This document shows positions 23,559 through 31,539 of a stretch of DNA of 64,000 nucleotides, one piece after another (position 1 is the stretch's first letter; each line of letters opens with the position of its first letter). The stretch is from Streptomyces parvulus. Its GTDB lineage: Bacteria > Actinomycetota > Actinomycetes > Streptomycetales > Streptomycetaceae. A program made the translations under genes and the position numbers. Location of the stretch: contig NZ_BMRX01000019.1 of NCBI RefSeq assembly GCF_014648855.1, forward strand, positions 1-64,000, given 5' to 3'. The notes beneath the pieces were generated by a model, which worked only from the letters and a program-made list of their open reading frames with translations, did no database searches and was not told the origin of the DNA.

Positions 23559-24227
23559 TCAACGGGGCGTCAGCAGACCGTCCACCAGCGCCCGCAGTCC
23601 GTGCAGGTACGTGTCCTCGGCGGTCAGCTCCTGCCAGCGGCCGGCGACCTGGGCCAGGCGGGGAAGCTCGTCCCCGTCGAGGCCGTCGAAGACCTGCTCC
23701 CGGTACGTCGGCCGGCCGTCGTCCGCGCGCCTGCGGCCGGCGGTCGTCCGGACCACGATCTCGCCGGCCGTGTAGTACCAGATCGCCCGGTACCCGTGTA
23801 CGGCCCGCTCGGGCGGCAGACCGCAGGCGACCAGGCCGTCGACGATCTGCTCGACGAACCACAGCGCGGACGTGGACAGCAGGTCGTCGGCGGTCAGCAC
23901 CTCCACGATCCAGGGGCAGGCGGCGAGCGCCTCGTGGATCGCGGCGGCGCAGACGACGACCCGCTCGCGGGGCTCGGCGGGCAGCCCGGGCCGGTGCAGC
24001 GTCCGCGCCGCGTAGTCGTCCAGGAGCAGGACGAGCAGCTCTTCCTTGTTGCGGACGTGGTGGTACAGCGCCATCGGCGTACTGCCGATCTCGGCGGCCA
24101 GCCGGCGCATGGTCAACCGGGCCACGCCCTCGCTGTCCACGATCCGGCGGGCCGTGCCGACGACCTCCTCCCGGGAGATGCGAGGGGGACGGCCTGGGGT
24201 TTTGCGCGGAGCGGGCGGTTGCGGCAT
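23559..24227 (-). CDS. TetR family transcriptional regulator
   Basis: A 222-residue repressor. The N-terminal helix-turn-helix covers about residues 17-63 (ISREEVVGTARRIVDSEG, LTMRRLAAEIGSTPMALYHHV), followed by a TetR_C-type ligand domain. ATG 24227 has GAGG upstream. It is divergent from the MFS exporter with only 68 nt between starts, and an imperfect palindrome at 24288-24306 is the likely operator. It should repress the exporter and be relieved by the exported compound. Confidence 0.9.
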   Translation of the reverse strand: MPQPPAPRKTPGRPPRISREEVVGTARRIVDSEGVARLTMRRLAAEIGSTPMALYHHVRNKEELLVLLLDDYAARTLHRPGLPAEPRERVVVCAAAIHEALAACPWIVEVLTADDLLSTSALWFVEQIVDGLVACGLPPERAVHGYRAIWYYTAGEIVVRTTAGRRRADDGRPTYREQVFDGLDGDELPRLAQVAGRWQELTAEDTYLHGLRALVDGLLTPR

Positions 24228-24287
24228 GCCCTCATCATCCCCCGGCCCGGTATCCGGCGGTCGACAGGGACGGACGTCCGGGGTACT

Positions 24288-24306
24288 TTTCTTACATGTA
24301 TAGAAA
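24288..24306. promoter_or_regulatory. Probable TetR operator at the MFS gene start
   Basis: TTTCT and AGAAA arms enclose a TACATGTA core. The site includes the ATG at 24296, so binding would block transcription start or, if the ATG is the true start, a leaderless message. Confidence 0.55.
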
Positions 24307-25783
24307 CTCGCGAGGGCGTCCCGGGGTGATCCTTGCGGCGGTCGCCGTGGCCCAGTTCGCGATCGCCCTGGACCTGTCGGTGGTCAACGTCGCGCTGCCC
24401 GCCCTGCGCACCGCCCTGGGGTTCTCGCCCCTGGGGCTGTCCTGGGTGGTGCACGCCTACGCGCTGACGCTCGGCGGATGCCTGCTGCTGGGCGGCCGTG
24501 CCGCCGACCTGTTCGGCCGGCGCCGGCTGTTCGTACTGGGCCTGACGGTCTTCGGGCTCTGCTCCCTGGCGGGCGGACTCGCCCAGGAGCCCTGGCAGTT
24601 GATCGCCGCGCGCGCCGGTCAAGGGCTGGGCGCTGCCGCGGCCGCTCCCGCCGCCCTGGCGATGCTGACCACCACGTTCACCGAGGGCCCGCGGCGGGTG
24701 CGTGCGCTCGGGGTGTGGAGCGGGGTGAACGCCGCGGGCGGCGCGCTGGGCGTGCTGGCGGGCGGCTTGCTCACCGAGTACGCCGGCTGGCGCTGGGTCA
24801 TGCTGGTCAACCTGCCGATCGTGGCGCTCGCGCTCGCGCTGGTCCCCGCCGGTGTCCCCGTCGACCGGCGGCCGGCCCGGCGCGACCGGCTCGACGTGCT
24901 CGGCGCCGTCCTCGCGACCGGCGGCGTGGGGCTGCTGGTGCTCGGCGTCGTCCGCACCGAGTCCGCGGGCTGGGGAGCCGCCGGCACCTGGGCGATGCTC
25001 GCGGCCGGGGCGGCCCTCCTGGCCGGCTTCGTCGCCGCCGAACGCCGGACGGCGGCGCCGCTGCTCCGCCTCGGTCTGCTGCGCGGCCGCTGGGTCGCCG
25101 GTGCCAACGTGCTGGTCTTCTTCTCCACGGCCGGGCAGTTCGCGGCGTTCTACTACGTCTCCCTGTACATGCAGCAGGTCCTGGGCATGGGCGCCGCGGC
25201 CACCGGTGCCGCGTTCCTGCCCTTCTCCGTGAGCCTGGTCGCGGGCACCCTCGCGGCGACCAGGATCACTTCGGCGCACACCCCTCGGACCGCCCTGGTG
25301 CCCGGCGCCCTGCTGGCCGCCGCCGGCCTGGCCTGGTTCGCCTTCATCAGTCCCGACGGCGGCTTCGTCACCGACGTGCTCGGCCCCTGCCTCGTCACCG
25401 GCCTCGGCGTGGGCCTGGTCATCGCCCCGACCGTCGCCGCCGCGACCACGGGCGTCGCACCGCACGAGGCAGGCATGGCCTCCGGACTCATGAACAGCTC
25501 CCGCCAGCTCGGCGGCTGCGTCGGCCTGGCCGTCCTCGCCACCCTCGCCCAGCACCGCACCGGCACGGCGACCGGACCGGCGGCGCTCAACGCCGGCTAC
25601 GCCCTCGGCCTCGCCGTCGCCGCGGCCCTCTTCGTGCTGGCGGCCGTCGTGGCCGTCGGCGTCCTGCCGGGCCGCCGCGCCGGAGATACCGGCCGGCCAC
25701 CCGCGCCTAAGGAGACGGGCGGCACCGCGAAGGACCCGGACGAGCACCGGACCGACGACGAACTGGAAGGAACCCCCTCATGA
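24296..25783 (+). CDS. MFS drug exporter, DHA2 (14-helix) family
   Basis: A 495-residue transporter with about 14 hydrophobic segments. The first carries AQFAIALDLSVVNVALPAL, and motif A appears as GGRAADLFGRRRLFVLG near residue 65; motif C is in the GVNAAGGALGVLAGG region, both typical of proton-driven drug antiporters. The C-terminal 40 residues are hydrophilic. The start is uncertain: ATG 24296 lacks a ribosome site and lies in the operator, while GTG 24326 has GAGGG 9 nt upstream and still precedes the first helix. The stop overlaps the next gene (ATGA), so the cupin protein is co-translated. Confidence 0.9.
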   Translation: MYRNSRGRPGVILAAVAVAQFAIALDLSVVNVALPALRTALGFSPLGLSWVVHAYALTLGGCLLLGGRAADLFGRRRLFVLGLTVFGLCSLAGGLAQEPWQLIAARAGQGLGAAAAAPAALAMLTTTFTEGPRRVRALGVWSGVNAAGGALGVLAGGLLTEYAGWRWVMLVNLPIVALALALVPAGVPVDRRPARRDRLDVLGAVLATGGVGLLVLGVVRTESAGWGAAGTWAMLAAGAALLAGFVAAERRTAAPLLRLGLLRGRWVAGANVLVFFSTAGQFAAFYYVSLYMQQVLGMGAAATGAAFLPFSVSLVAGTLAATRITSAHTPRTALVPGALLAAAGLAWFAFISPDGGFVTDVLGPCLVTGLGVGLVIAPTVAAATTGVAPHEAGMASGLMNSSRQLGGCVGLAVLATLAQHRTGTATGPAALNAGYALGLAVAAALFVLAAVVAVGVLPGRRAGDTGRPPAPKETGGTAKDPDEHRTDDELEGTPS

Positions 25784-26211
25784 CCACGACGCCCCCCTCG
25801 CCCCTCGGCCTCGTCGACCTGTTCGCCTCGGCCCTGCACGTCGGTCCCGGCGGCGTCGTCCGGGCCGGTGAACGACGGATGGCGGACGGCGCGTCCGACG
25901 CCTGGCAGGTCGCGGCATTCCACGCGGAGAGCGACGCCGACGTGCACGCCGACCACTGGGAGACCCACCCGGAGGCGGACGAGGCGGTGTGCTGCCTGAC
26001 CGGTGGTGTCCGCCTCCACCTCGGGTCCGTCCGGCCGGGCGGACCGGAGGACACCGTCCTGCTGCGGCCGGGTACCGCCGTGATCGTCCCCCGTGGGCGC
26101 AGACACCGCCTCGAACTGGACGCCCCCAGCGACCTGATGTCCATCACCCTGCGGGCCGGCACCCGGCTGGAGAGGCGCACGGCCCCGGACGAGGGCGCGA
26201 CGCTGCGCTGA
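25780..26211 (+). CDS. Cupin-domain protein
   Basis: A 143-residue single-domain cupin. Motif 1 appears as HADHWETHPEADEAVCCLTGG near residue 55 with metal-type His and Glu, and motif 2 as RPGTAVIVPRGRRHRLEL near 105. Such small cupins bind metal and may isomerise, dioxygenate or simply bind a ligand. Overlap of 4 nt with the exporter gene suggests it modifies or senses the exported compound. No specific reaction can be named. Confidence 0.85.
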   Translation: MTTTPPSPLGLVDLFASALHVGPGGVVRAGERRMADGASDAWQVAAFHAESDADVHADHWETHPEADEAVCCLTGGVRLHLGSVRPGGPEDTVLLRPGTAVIVPRGRRHRLELDAPSDLMSITLRAGTRLERRTAPDEGATLR

Positions 26212-26306
26212 ACGCGCGGCGCACGTTCGCGGTGTCGGCGCCGATGACTTCTCGCCCCGCCGCGGGTCTTCCCTCTACGTACACGCTCGGCAAGGAGGAA
26301 GAGCCC

Positions 26307-26885
26307 ATGTCAAGCCTCATGGTGGACTTCATCGTCTCGCTCGACGGCTACGGTGCCGCGGAAGGGTGGCCCGGCTTCTGGGGCATGGAGGGACCGGAGT
26401 ACCTCGCCTGGCTGGAGGAGGACTCGCGGAACGCGTACACGACCCTCATGGGTGCCAAGACGTACCGGCTCATGTCGGGCTTCGCCGAGCAGATGCCCGA
26501 CGACCCGGGCATGGCGCTGCTGGCCGCGTCCCCGAAGGTGGTGTTCTCCTCGACCCTGGAGGAGCCGCTGTCCTGGTCGCACTCGGAGGTGAACCGGGAG
26601 GAGCCCGTCGCGGCCGTGCGGGAGATGAAGCGGCGGGACGAAAGCCCGCTGCGCACCCTCGGGAGCGTCAGCCTGTGCCGTTCCCTCATCGCGGGCGGCG
26701 TGGTCGACCGCTTCCGCGTGGTCGTCTTCCCGGTCGTCACCGGCGCCACGGGACGGGACCGCATCTTCGACGGCTACCCCGACCTGGCCCTGGACATGGT
26801 CGAACACCGCACGTTCGACGGCGGCATCCAGCTGCTGGACTACGTGCCCCGGGTTCTCGACGGGCCGCCCGGCACGGGCGACTAG
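26307..26885 (+). CDS. Dihydrofolate reductase/RibD C-terminal fold protein
   Basis: A 192-residue relative of the protein at 14317-14874, with MVDFIVSLDGYGAAEGWPGF at the N terminus, LMGAKTYRLM near residue 50 and a C-terminal FPVVTGATGRDRIF region. ATG 26307 follows AAGGAGGAA. Function is unknown beyond the NADPH-binding fold. Its TAG stop overlaps the TAG of the convergent hydrolase (CTAG at 26882-26885). Confidence 0.85.
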   Translation: MSSLMVDFIVSLDGYGAAEGWPGFWGMEGPEYLAWLEEDSRNAYTTLMGAKTYRLMSGFAEQMPDDPGMALLAASPKVVFSSTLEEPLSWSHSEVNREEPVAAVREMKRRDESPLRTLGSVSLCRSLIAGGVVDRFRVVVFPVVTGATGRDRIFDGYPDLALDMVEHRTFDGGIQLLDYVPRVLDGPPGTGD

Positions 26886-27736
26886 GAACGGCCCGGCCCG
26901 AGAGCGAGCATCGCCCCCGCGACCTCCCCGGCCGCCGCGCCGGGGATCGCGGTCGAGGCGTCCTCCAGGACGAGCAGCCGGGCGCCGGGGATCTCGCGGG
27001 CGACGGCCTCGGCGTTCCCGACGGGGAAGAACGGGTCGCGGCGGCCGTGGACGACGAGGGTGGGGAGCGCGATCTCCGGCAGGCGCTCGCGCCAGCGGGG
27101 CGCGCAGTCGAGCGCCGAGAAGACCATGCCGAGCTGGTTGGCGAGCTGCACGGGCGGCGCGGTGCCGGGCGTGCGGTCCCACACGCGGCCGGCGGTCGCG
27201 CGGGCGGTGTCGGGGTCGTCGCCGAGGATCTCCGCACCGGCGGCGGCGAAGTCCGCCACCGCCGCCCGGTCGGTCCAGTCGGGCATGGGATGCGCGAACA
27301 GCCGGCCCATCGTCGCCGGGTCGTGGTCGGGGAGGTCGTCGTCGACCGGTCCGGGGGCGACCGCGCGGGTGCCGGCCAGAGTGAGCGCGGAGAAGACCTC
27401 CGGGTGGTCCAGGGCGGCCACCTGGGCGACCATCCCGCCGACGCCGATTCCCGCGAGGTGCGCGGGAGCGTCCGTGAGCGCGTGCGCGAGCGCCGCCGCG
27501 TCGCGGGCGAGGTCGCGCAGCGTGTAGGCGGGCGCCTCCGGGTCCTCGGTCGTGGACTCGCCGCTGTCGCGCAGGTCGTAGCGCACCACGCGCCGCCCGC
27601 CGGCGGCCAGGCGCTCGCAGAGCGCGTCGGGCCAGGACAGCATGGTCGTCCCGCCCGCGAGCAGCACGAGCGGCGCGTCCTCGGGCCCGAACGACTCGAC
27701 GCCCAGGGACACTCCGTTGACCTTGACGGTGTTCAT
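26882..27736 (-). CDS. RdmC/DnrP-like alpha/beta hydrolase lacking catalytic Ser and His
   Basis: A 284-residue protein that aligns along its length with aclacinomycin methylesterase RdmC (SWPDALCERLAAGGRRVVRYD, then RDSGESTT). The nucleophile elbow, G-L-S-M-G in RdmC, reads GIGVGG here with Gly98 in the Ser position. The catalytic His block (GMGHALP in RdmC) reads DASTAIP. The Asp in GRRDPFFP is kept. Unless another residue serves, it should not be an esterase; it may bind a ligand. ATG 27736 overlaps the stop of the TetR gene (ATGA), so regulator and hydrolase are made together. Confidence 0.85.
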   Translation of the reverse strand: MNTVKVNGVSLGVESFGPEDAPLVLLAGGTTMLSWPDALCERLAAGGRRVVRYDLRDSGESTTEDPEAPAYTLRDLARDAAALAHALTDAPAHLAGIGVGGMVAQVAALDHPEVFSALTLAGTRAVAPGPVDDDLPDHDPATMGRLFAHPMPDWTDRAAVADFAAAGAEILGDDPDTARATAGRVWDRTPGTAPPVQLANQLGMVFSALDCAPRWRERLPEIALPTLVVHGRRDPFFPVGNAEAVAREIPGARLLVLEDASTAIPGAAAGEVAGAMLALGPGRS

Positions 27737-28461
27737 CGCACCACGGTAACCGCCTGCTGGGCCACCGGCGGGTGGAGCGCGGCGATACCCGCGAGGACGA
27801 GGGCGATCCCGTCGAGGAACTGCTCCCGGTCGTCGTGCCCGCGCACCTGCTCCGCGACGGCCCGGGTGAAGGGGTAGGCGTCGGGGTCCAGCCCCTCCCA
27901 GGCCGTCGATACGGCGTCCAGGAACTCCGCCCGGTCCATGCCGGCCCCGGGGGCCGCGGCGCTCGCCGTGTTCGCGGCGTTCTGGCCGGCGGCGCCGAGG
28001 ATGTAGTGCATCAGGGCGGACGTCGCCGTGAACCATCCGGCCTCGGGCACGCCCAGGGCGCGGACCTCCCGGCCGATGCTCTCGAAGATCCGCGGCGCCA
28101 CGGTGCCCCAGGGGCTGCGGGAGAGCTGCGCCGCCAGCTGCGCGGCCAGCCACGGATGCTCCTCGACCGCGTCGAACAGGCCGAGCGCGACGGTGCGGAC
28201 ACCGTCCCCCGGCGCCCCGCCGGGCTCGGCCGGCCGGACCGCGGCGGCGACGACCGCGTCGGTGGCGGCGGTGAGCAGCTCCGCCTTCCCCGCGATGTGC
28301 CAGTAGATCGCCCCGGGACCGGTCGCGAGTCGGTCGGCGAGCGCGCGGAAGGTGAGACCGCTCTCGCCCACCGAGTCGAGGAGCTCCACGGCGGCCTCGA
28401 CGATGCGCTCCCGGGAGAGGGGTTCCTGGCGCCGATCCGGGCGCCGCGACCTGGTTGCCAT
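27733..28461 (-). CDS. TetR family regulator (TetR/TetR_C type)
   Basis: A 242-residue regulator with the N-terminal helix-turn-helix over about residues 17-63 (RERIVEAAVELLDSVGESG, FRALADRLATGPGAIYWHI), the tetracycline-repressor subtype. The C-terminal domain is helical. It faces a TetX-like monooxygenase across three near-identical palindromes that are its likely operators, and is coupled to the hydrolase-like gene after it. It probably represses both directions and is released by a polyketide-like or aromatic ligand, which is inference. Confidence 0.9.
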   Translation of the reverse strand: MATRSRRPDRRQEPLSRERIVEAAVELLDSVGESGLTFRALADRLATGPGAIYWHIAGKAELLTAATDAVVAAAVRPAEPGGAPGDGVRTVALGLFDAVEEHPWLAAQLAAQLSRSPWGTVAPRIFESIGREVRALGVPEAGWFTATSALMHYILGAAGQNAANTASAAAPGAGMDRAEFLDAVSTAWEGLDPDAYPFTRAVAEQVRGHDDREQFLDGIALVLAGIAALHPPVAQQAVTVVR

Positions 28462-28479
28462 GCCTCCATCCTAGCCCCG

Positions 28480-28551
28480 CTGGAACACCGTTCCAGCTTG
28501 ACAGGGGATGGAACGGCGTTCCACCCTGGAGTTGCTGGAACGCCGTTCCAG
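28480..28551. promoter_or_regulatory. Three copies of a TetR-type operator
   Basis: CTGGAACACCGTTCCAG (28480-28496), TGGAACGGCGTTCCA (28509-28523) and CTGGAACGCCGTTCCAG (28535-28551) share TGGAAC-nnn-GTTCCA. Centres are 28 and 27 bp apart. They fill the space between the divergent TetR and monooxygenase genes. Confidence 0.85.
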
Positions 28552-28626
28552 GAGCGCCGTGCCGGGCCCCGCCCGGCGGGCCGGGACCAGGTCCCGGCCC
28601 GGATCCCGCGACCAGGGAGGAACCCC

Positions 28627-29766
28627 ATGACCACGAACACGCACGTCACGATCGTCGGCGCCGGACTCGGCGGCCTCACACTCGCCCGCGTCCTGCACGT
28701 CCACGGCATCCCCGCCACCGTCTACGAGGCGGAGGCCTCCGCCTCGGCCCGCGCGCAGGGCGGGATGCTCGACATCCACGAGGACAACGGCCGGCCCGCA
28801 CTGGACGCGGCCGGCCTGACCGAGGAGTTCCACGGCCTCGTCCTGGAGGGCCGCCAGGCGGCCCGGGCGCTCGCACCCGACGGCACCGTCCTCTTCGAGG
28901 AGTCCGACGACGGCACCGGCGGCCGCCCCGAGGTGATGCGCGGCGAACTGCGCCGCCTGCTCCTCGACTCGCTCCCCGCCGGCACCGTCAGGTGGGGGCG
29001 CAAGGTCACCGGCGTCCACGCCCTCGGCAGCGGCCGCCACGAGGTCGCGTTCGCCGACGGCGACAACGTCGTCACCGACCTGCTGGTCGGCGCGGACGGC
29101 GCCTGGTCCCGGGTCCGGCCGCTGCTCTCCGGGGCGACCCCCGAGTACACCGGCCTGTCCTTCGTCGAGACCTGGCTGCACGACGCGGACGAACGGCACC
29201 CGGACACCGCGAAGGCGGTCGGGGGCGGCGCCATGTACGCCCTCGCGCCCGGCAAGGGCATCCAGGCCCACCGCGAGGCGGGCGGCATCCTGCACGCCTA
29301 CGCCGCCCTGCGCAGGCCGCCGGAGTGGTTCGAGGGCGTCGATCTCGCCGGCCCGGCGGGCGCCGCGCGGATCGCGGGCGAGTTCGAGGGCTGGGCGCCG
29401 GAACTGACCGCGCTGGTCACCGACGCCGACGGCGCACCGGTCCTGCGTCCGATCCACACCCTGCCCCCGGCCCACCGCTGGGAGCGGGTGCCGGGAGTGA
29501 CCCTGCTGGGCGACGCGGCCCACCTGATGCCGCCGTCCGGCGAGGGCGCCAACCTGGCCATGTACGACGGTGCCGAACTCGCGGGCGCCCTCGCCGCGCA
29601 CCCCGGTGACGTCGAGGCGGCCCTCACCGCGTACGAACGGGACATGTTCGCCCGCGCCGCGGCCGAGGCGGACGACGCCGCACGGCTCCAGGAGCTGATG
29701 TTCGGCACCGACGCGCCCCACGGTCTGATCGGCATGTTCACCGGCGGCGAGGCCACCGCTGTCTGA
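28627..29766 (+). CDS. FAD-dependent monooxygenase, TetX-like
   Basis: A 379-residue class A flavin monooxygenase. The FAD-binding GAGLGGLTLARVL is at residues 11-23; the central ADGAWSRVRPLLS and the C-terminal LLGDAAHLMPPSGEGANLA follow. The overall pattern, including GGMLDIHEDNG near residue 50, is close to tetracycline-inactivating TetX. It would hydroxylate an aromatic or polyketide compound using NADPH and O2. ATG 28627 follows GGGAGGA. Three operators upstream put it under the divergent TetR. Whether it inactivates a drug or serves catabolism cannot be told. Confidence 0.9.
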   Translation: MTTNTHVTIVGAGLGGLTLARVLHVHGIPATVYEAEASASARAQGGMLDIHEDNGRPALDAAGLTEEFHGLVLEGRQAARALAPDGTVLFEESDDGTGGRPEVMRGELRRLLLDSLPAGTVRWGRKVTGVHALGSGRHEVAFADGDNVVTDLLVGADGAWSRVRPLLSGATPEYTGLSFVETWLHDADERHPDTAKAVGGGAMYALAPGKGIQAHREAGGILHAYAALRRPPEWFEGVDLAGPAGAARIAGEFEGWAPELTALVTDADGAPVLRPIHTLPPAHRWERVPGVTLLGDAAHLMPPSGEGANLAMYDGAELAGALAAHPGDVEAALTAYERDMFARAAAEADDAARLQELMFGTDAPHGLIGMFTGGEATAV

Positions 29767-29836
29767 GGCTCCGCCGGATGTGCGCCGGGGGAGGAGAAGG
29801 ACTCCCCGCCGACGGGCCGGGCGGCATAATCCGTGC

Positions 29837-30973
29837 GTGACCCTCACCCCGCGACGCCTCGCCCTCGCCACCCTCCAACGGCAGCTCCTGCTCGAACGCG
29901 AGCGCCTGGACGTGGCCGAGGCGGTCCGCCGGGTCTGCGCACTCCAGGCGCAGTCACCGGCGTCGCCGTACCTGGCGCTGTGGAACCGCGTGCGGGACTT
30001 CGCGCCCGAGGACCTCGACGCCGCGTTCGCGGAGCGCCGGGTCGTCAAGGCGAGCCTGATGCGGATCACCCTGCACGCCGTGCACGCCGAGGACTACGCC
30101 GCGTTCCACGCCGCCATGCTGAGCACCCTGCGCGCCTCGCGGCTCTACGACCGCCGCTACACCTCGACGCGACTGACCCCCGCCGACGCCGACGCCGTCC
30201 TGGCGGAACTCCCCGCGATCCTCGACCGGCCGCGCACCGGCGCCGAGATGGAGAAGGAGCTCACCGCCCGGTTCGGCGAGCACGCCCACCGCGTGTGGTG
30301 GGCGCTGCGCACGTACGCCCCGGTGCACCACGGGCCGACCGGCGGCCCCTGGTCGTTCACCGCCCGCAACGCCTACCTCGCCGCCCCGCCGGACGCCGGG
30401 AGCCGTCCGGAGGCGGCGGCCGGAGTGCGCGGGCTGCTGCTCTCCTACCTCCGCGCCTTCGGCCCCGCCACGGCCCAGGACTTCGCCCGCTTCACGCTCC
30501 TGACGCGCGGCGCCGTCGACGACGCGCTGCGGGAACTCGGCGACCGGGTGGTGCCGGTCGCGGGCCGGGGACGCGCCGCCCTGTTCGACCTCGCCGACGC
30601 CACCGTCCCGGCCGAGGACACCGAGGCCCCGCCCCGTCTGCTGCCGATGTGGGACAGCACCCTGCTGGCCCACGTGGTGCCGGGCCGGTTCCTGCCCGCC
30701 GAGTACCGGCCGGCGGTCGTCCGCCGCAACGGCGACGTGCTGCCCTGCCTGCTCGTCGACGGCCGGGTCGCCGGGGTGTGGCGCACCGTCGAGGGCGGCG
30801 TGGAACTGACCGCCTTCCAGCCGCTCGGACCGTCCGCCCGGCGCGCCGTGACCGAGGAGGCGGAAAGGCTGGCGGCGCTGCTCGCCGACCGCGATCCGGC
30901 GGTCTACCGGCGTTATGGGCACTGGTGGGACAAGGGTCTCCCGGGCGTCGAGAACCTGACCGTGAAGGGCTGA
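29837..30973 (+). CDS. AlkZ-like DNA glycosylase (HTH_42 winged-helix family)
   Basis: A 378-residue protein of the HTH_42 family, which includes AlkZ, a glycosylase that unhooks bulky and cross-linked DNA adducts. The catalytic Q-x-Q motif of the AlkZ branch is present as Q37-A-Q39 in CALQAQSPA; family blocks such as RVVKASLMRITLHAV near residue 75 and the C-terminal RYGHWWDKGLPGVEN are visible. GTG 29837 is the start that best fits. In producers such proteins protect against their own DNA-alkylating drugs, but many streptomycetes also have housekeeping copies. The substrate here is unknown. Confidence 0.82.
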   Translation: MTLTPRRLALATLQRQLLLERERLDVAEAVRRVCALQAQSPASPYLALWNRVRDFAPEDLDAAFAERRVVKASLMRITLHAVHAEDYAAFHAAMLSTLRASRLYDRRYTSTRLTPADADAVLAELPAILDRPRTGAEMEKELTARFGEHAHRVWWALRTYAPVHHGPTGGPWSFTARNAYLAAPPDAGSRPEAAAGVRGLLLSYLRAFGPATAQDFARFTLLTRGAVDDALRELGDRVVPVAGRGRAALFDLADATVPAEDTEAPPRLLPMWDSTLLAHVVPGRFLPAEYRPAVVRRNGDVLPCLLVDGRVAGVWRTVEGGVELTAFQPLGPSARRAVTEEAERLAALLADRDPAVYRRYGHWWDKGLPGVENLTVKG

Positions 30974-31019
30974 TCACGGGCCCGCCGGGCAATCACGGGA
31001 AGCAGGTAAAGTTAAATCA

Positions 31020-31040
31020 AAGGCGCCGTTGTGGTGCCTT
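31020..31040 (+). terminator. Imperfect hairpin in the AT-richer gap before the NfeD gene
   Basis: An 8-bp stem with one G-T pair (AAGGCGCC / GGTGCCTT) and a 5-nt loop follows the AlkZ-like gene. It could be its weak terminator. The surrounding 132-nt gap is distinctly AT-richer than its neighbours and probably holds the promoter of the NfeD/SPFH operon. Confidence 0.35.
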
Positions 31041-31105
31041 GATCATTACTCGGTCATTGCTTGATCGGCAGAGCGCTCTTTTCCCATTGCCCGGGAGGGG
31101 TCGCC

Positions 31106-31537
31106 ATGGATCCGTGGTTGATCTGGTTGATCGTTTCGGCGGTCCTGATCGTGGCGGAGATCTTCACCCTCACCGCCGCGCTCGGAATGCTGGGTGTCGC
31201 CGCTCTGATCACGGCGGCATCGGCGGCGGCCGGCCTTTCAGCGCCTTTCCAGTTCCTTCTGTTCACCGTCGTCTCGGCGGTCTCGCTCCTTTTCGTCCGG
31301 CCGGTCGCCGTGCGCCACCTCCTGCAGCCGCAGACCGCCAGATTCGGAGTGGAGGCGCTGGTCGGCAGGGCCGCCTACGTCGTCTCCGAGGTCACGGGAC
31401 GGGAGGGCCGGGTGCGCATCGGCGGGGAGGAGTGGAGCGCCCGTTCCTACGACGAGACGCTGGTCATTCCGCGGGGAGCGACCGTCGACGTCCTGGAGAT
31501 CAGCGGCAGTACCGCATTCGTCCACCCCCGGGAGTGA
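31106..31537 (+). CDS. NfeD-like membrane protein
   Basis: A 143-residue protein with two to three N-terminal membrane segments (LIWLIVSAVLIVAEIF, LGMLGVAALITAASAAAG, FLLFTVVSAVSLLFV) and a C-terminal OB-fold domain (VGRAAYVVSEVTGREGRVRI). NfeD proteins partner with stomatin/SPFH proteins in membrane microdomains; the SPFH gene follows after 2 nt. ATG 31106 has GGGAGGGG upstream. Codon choice is a little less GC-biased than in neighbouring genes. Confidence 0.9.
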   Translation: MDPWLIWLIVSAVLIVAEIFTLTAALGMLGVAALITAASAAAGLSAPFQFLLFTVVSAVSLLFVRPVAVRHLLQPQTARFGVEALVGRAAYVVSEVTGREGRVRIGGEEWSARSYDETLVIPRGATVDVLEISGSTAFVHPRE

Positions 31538-31539
31538 CC

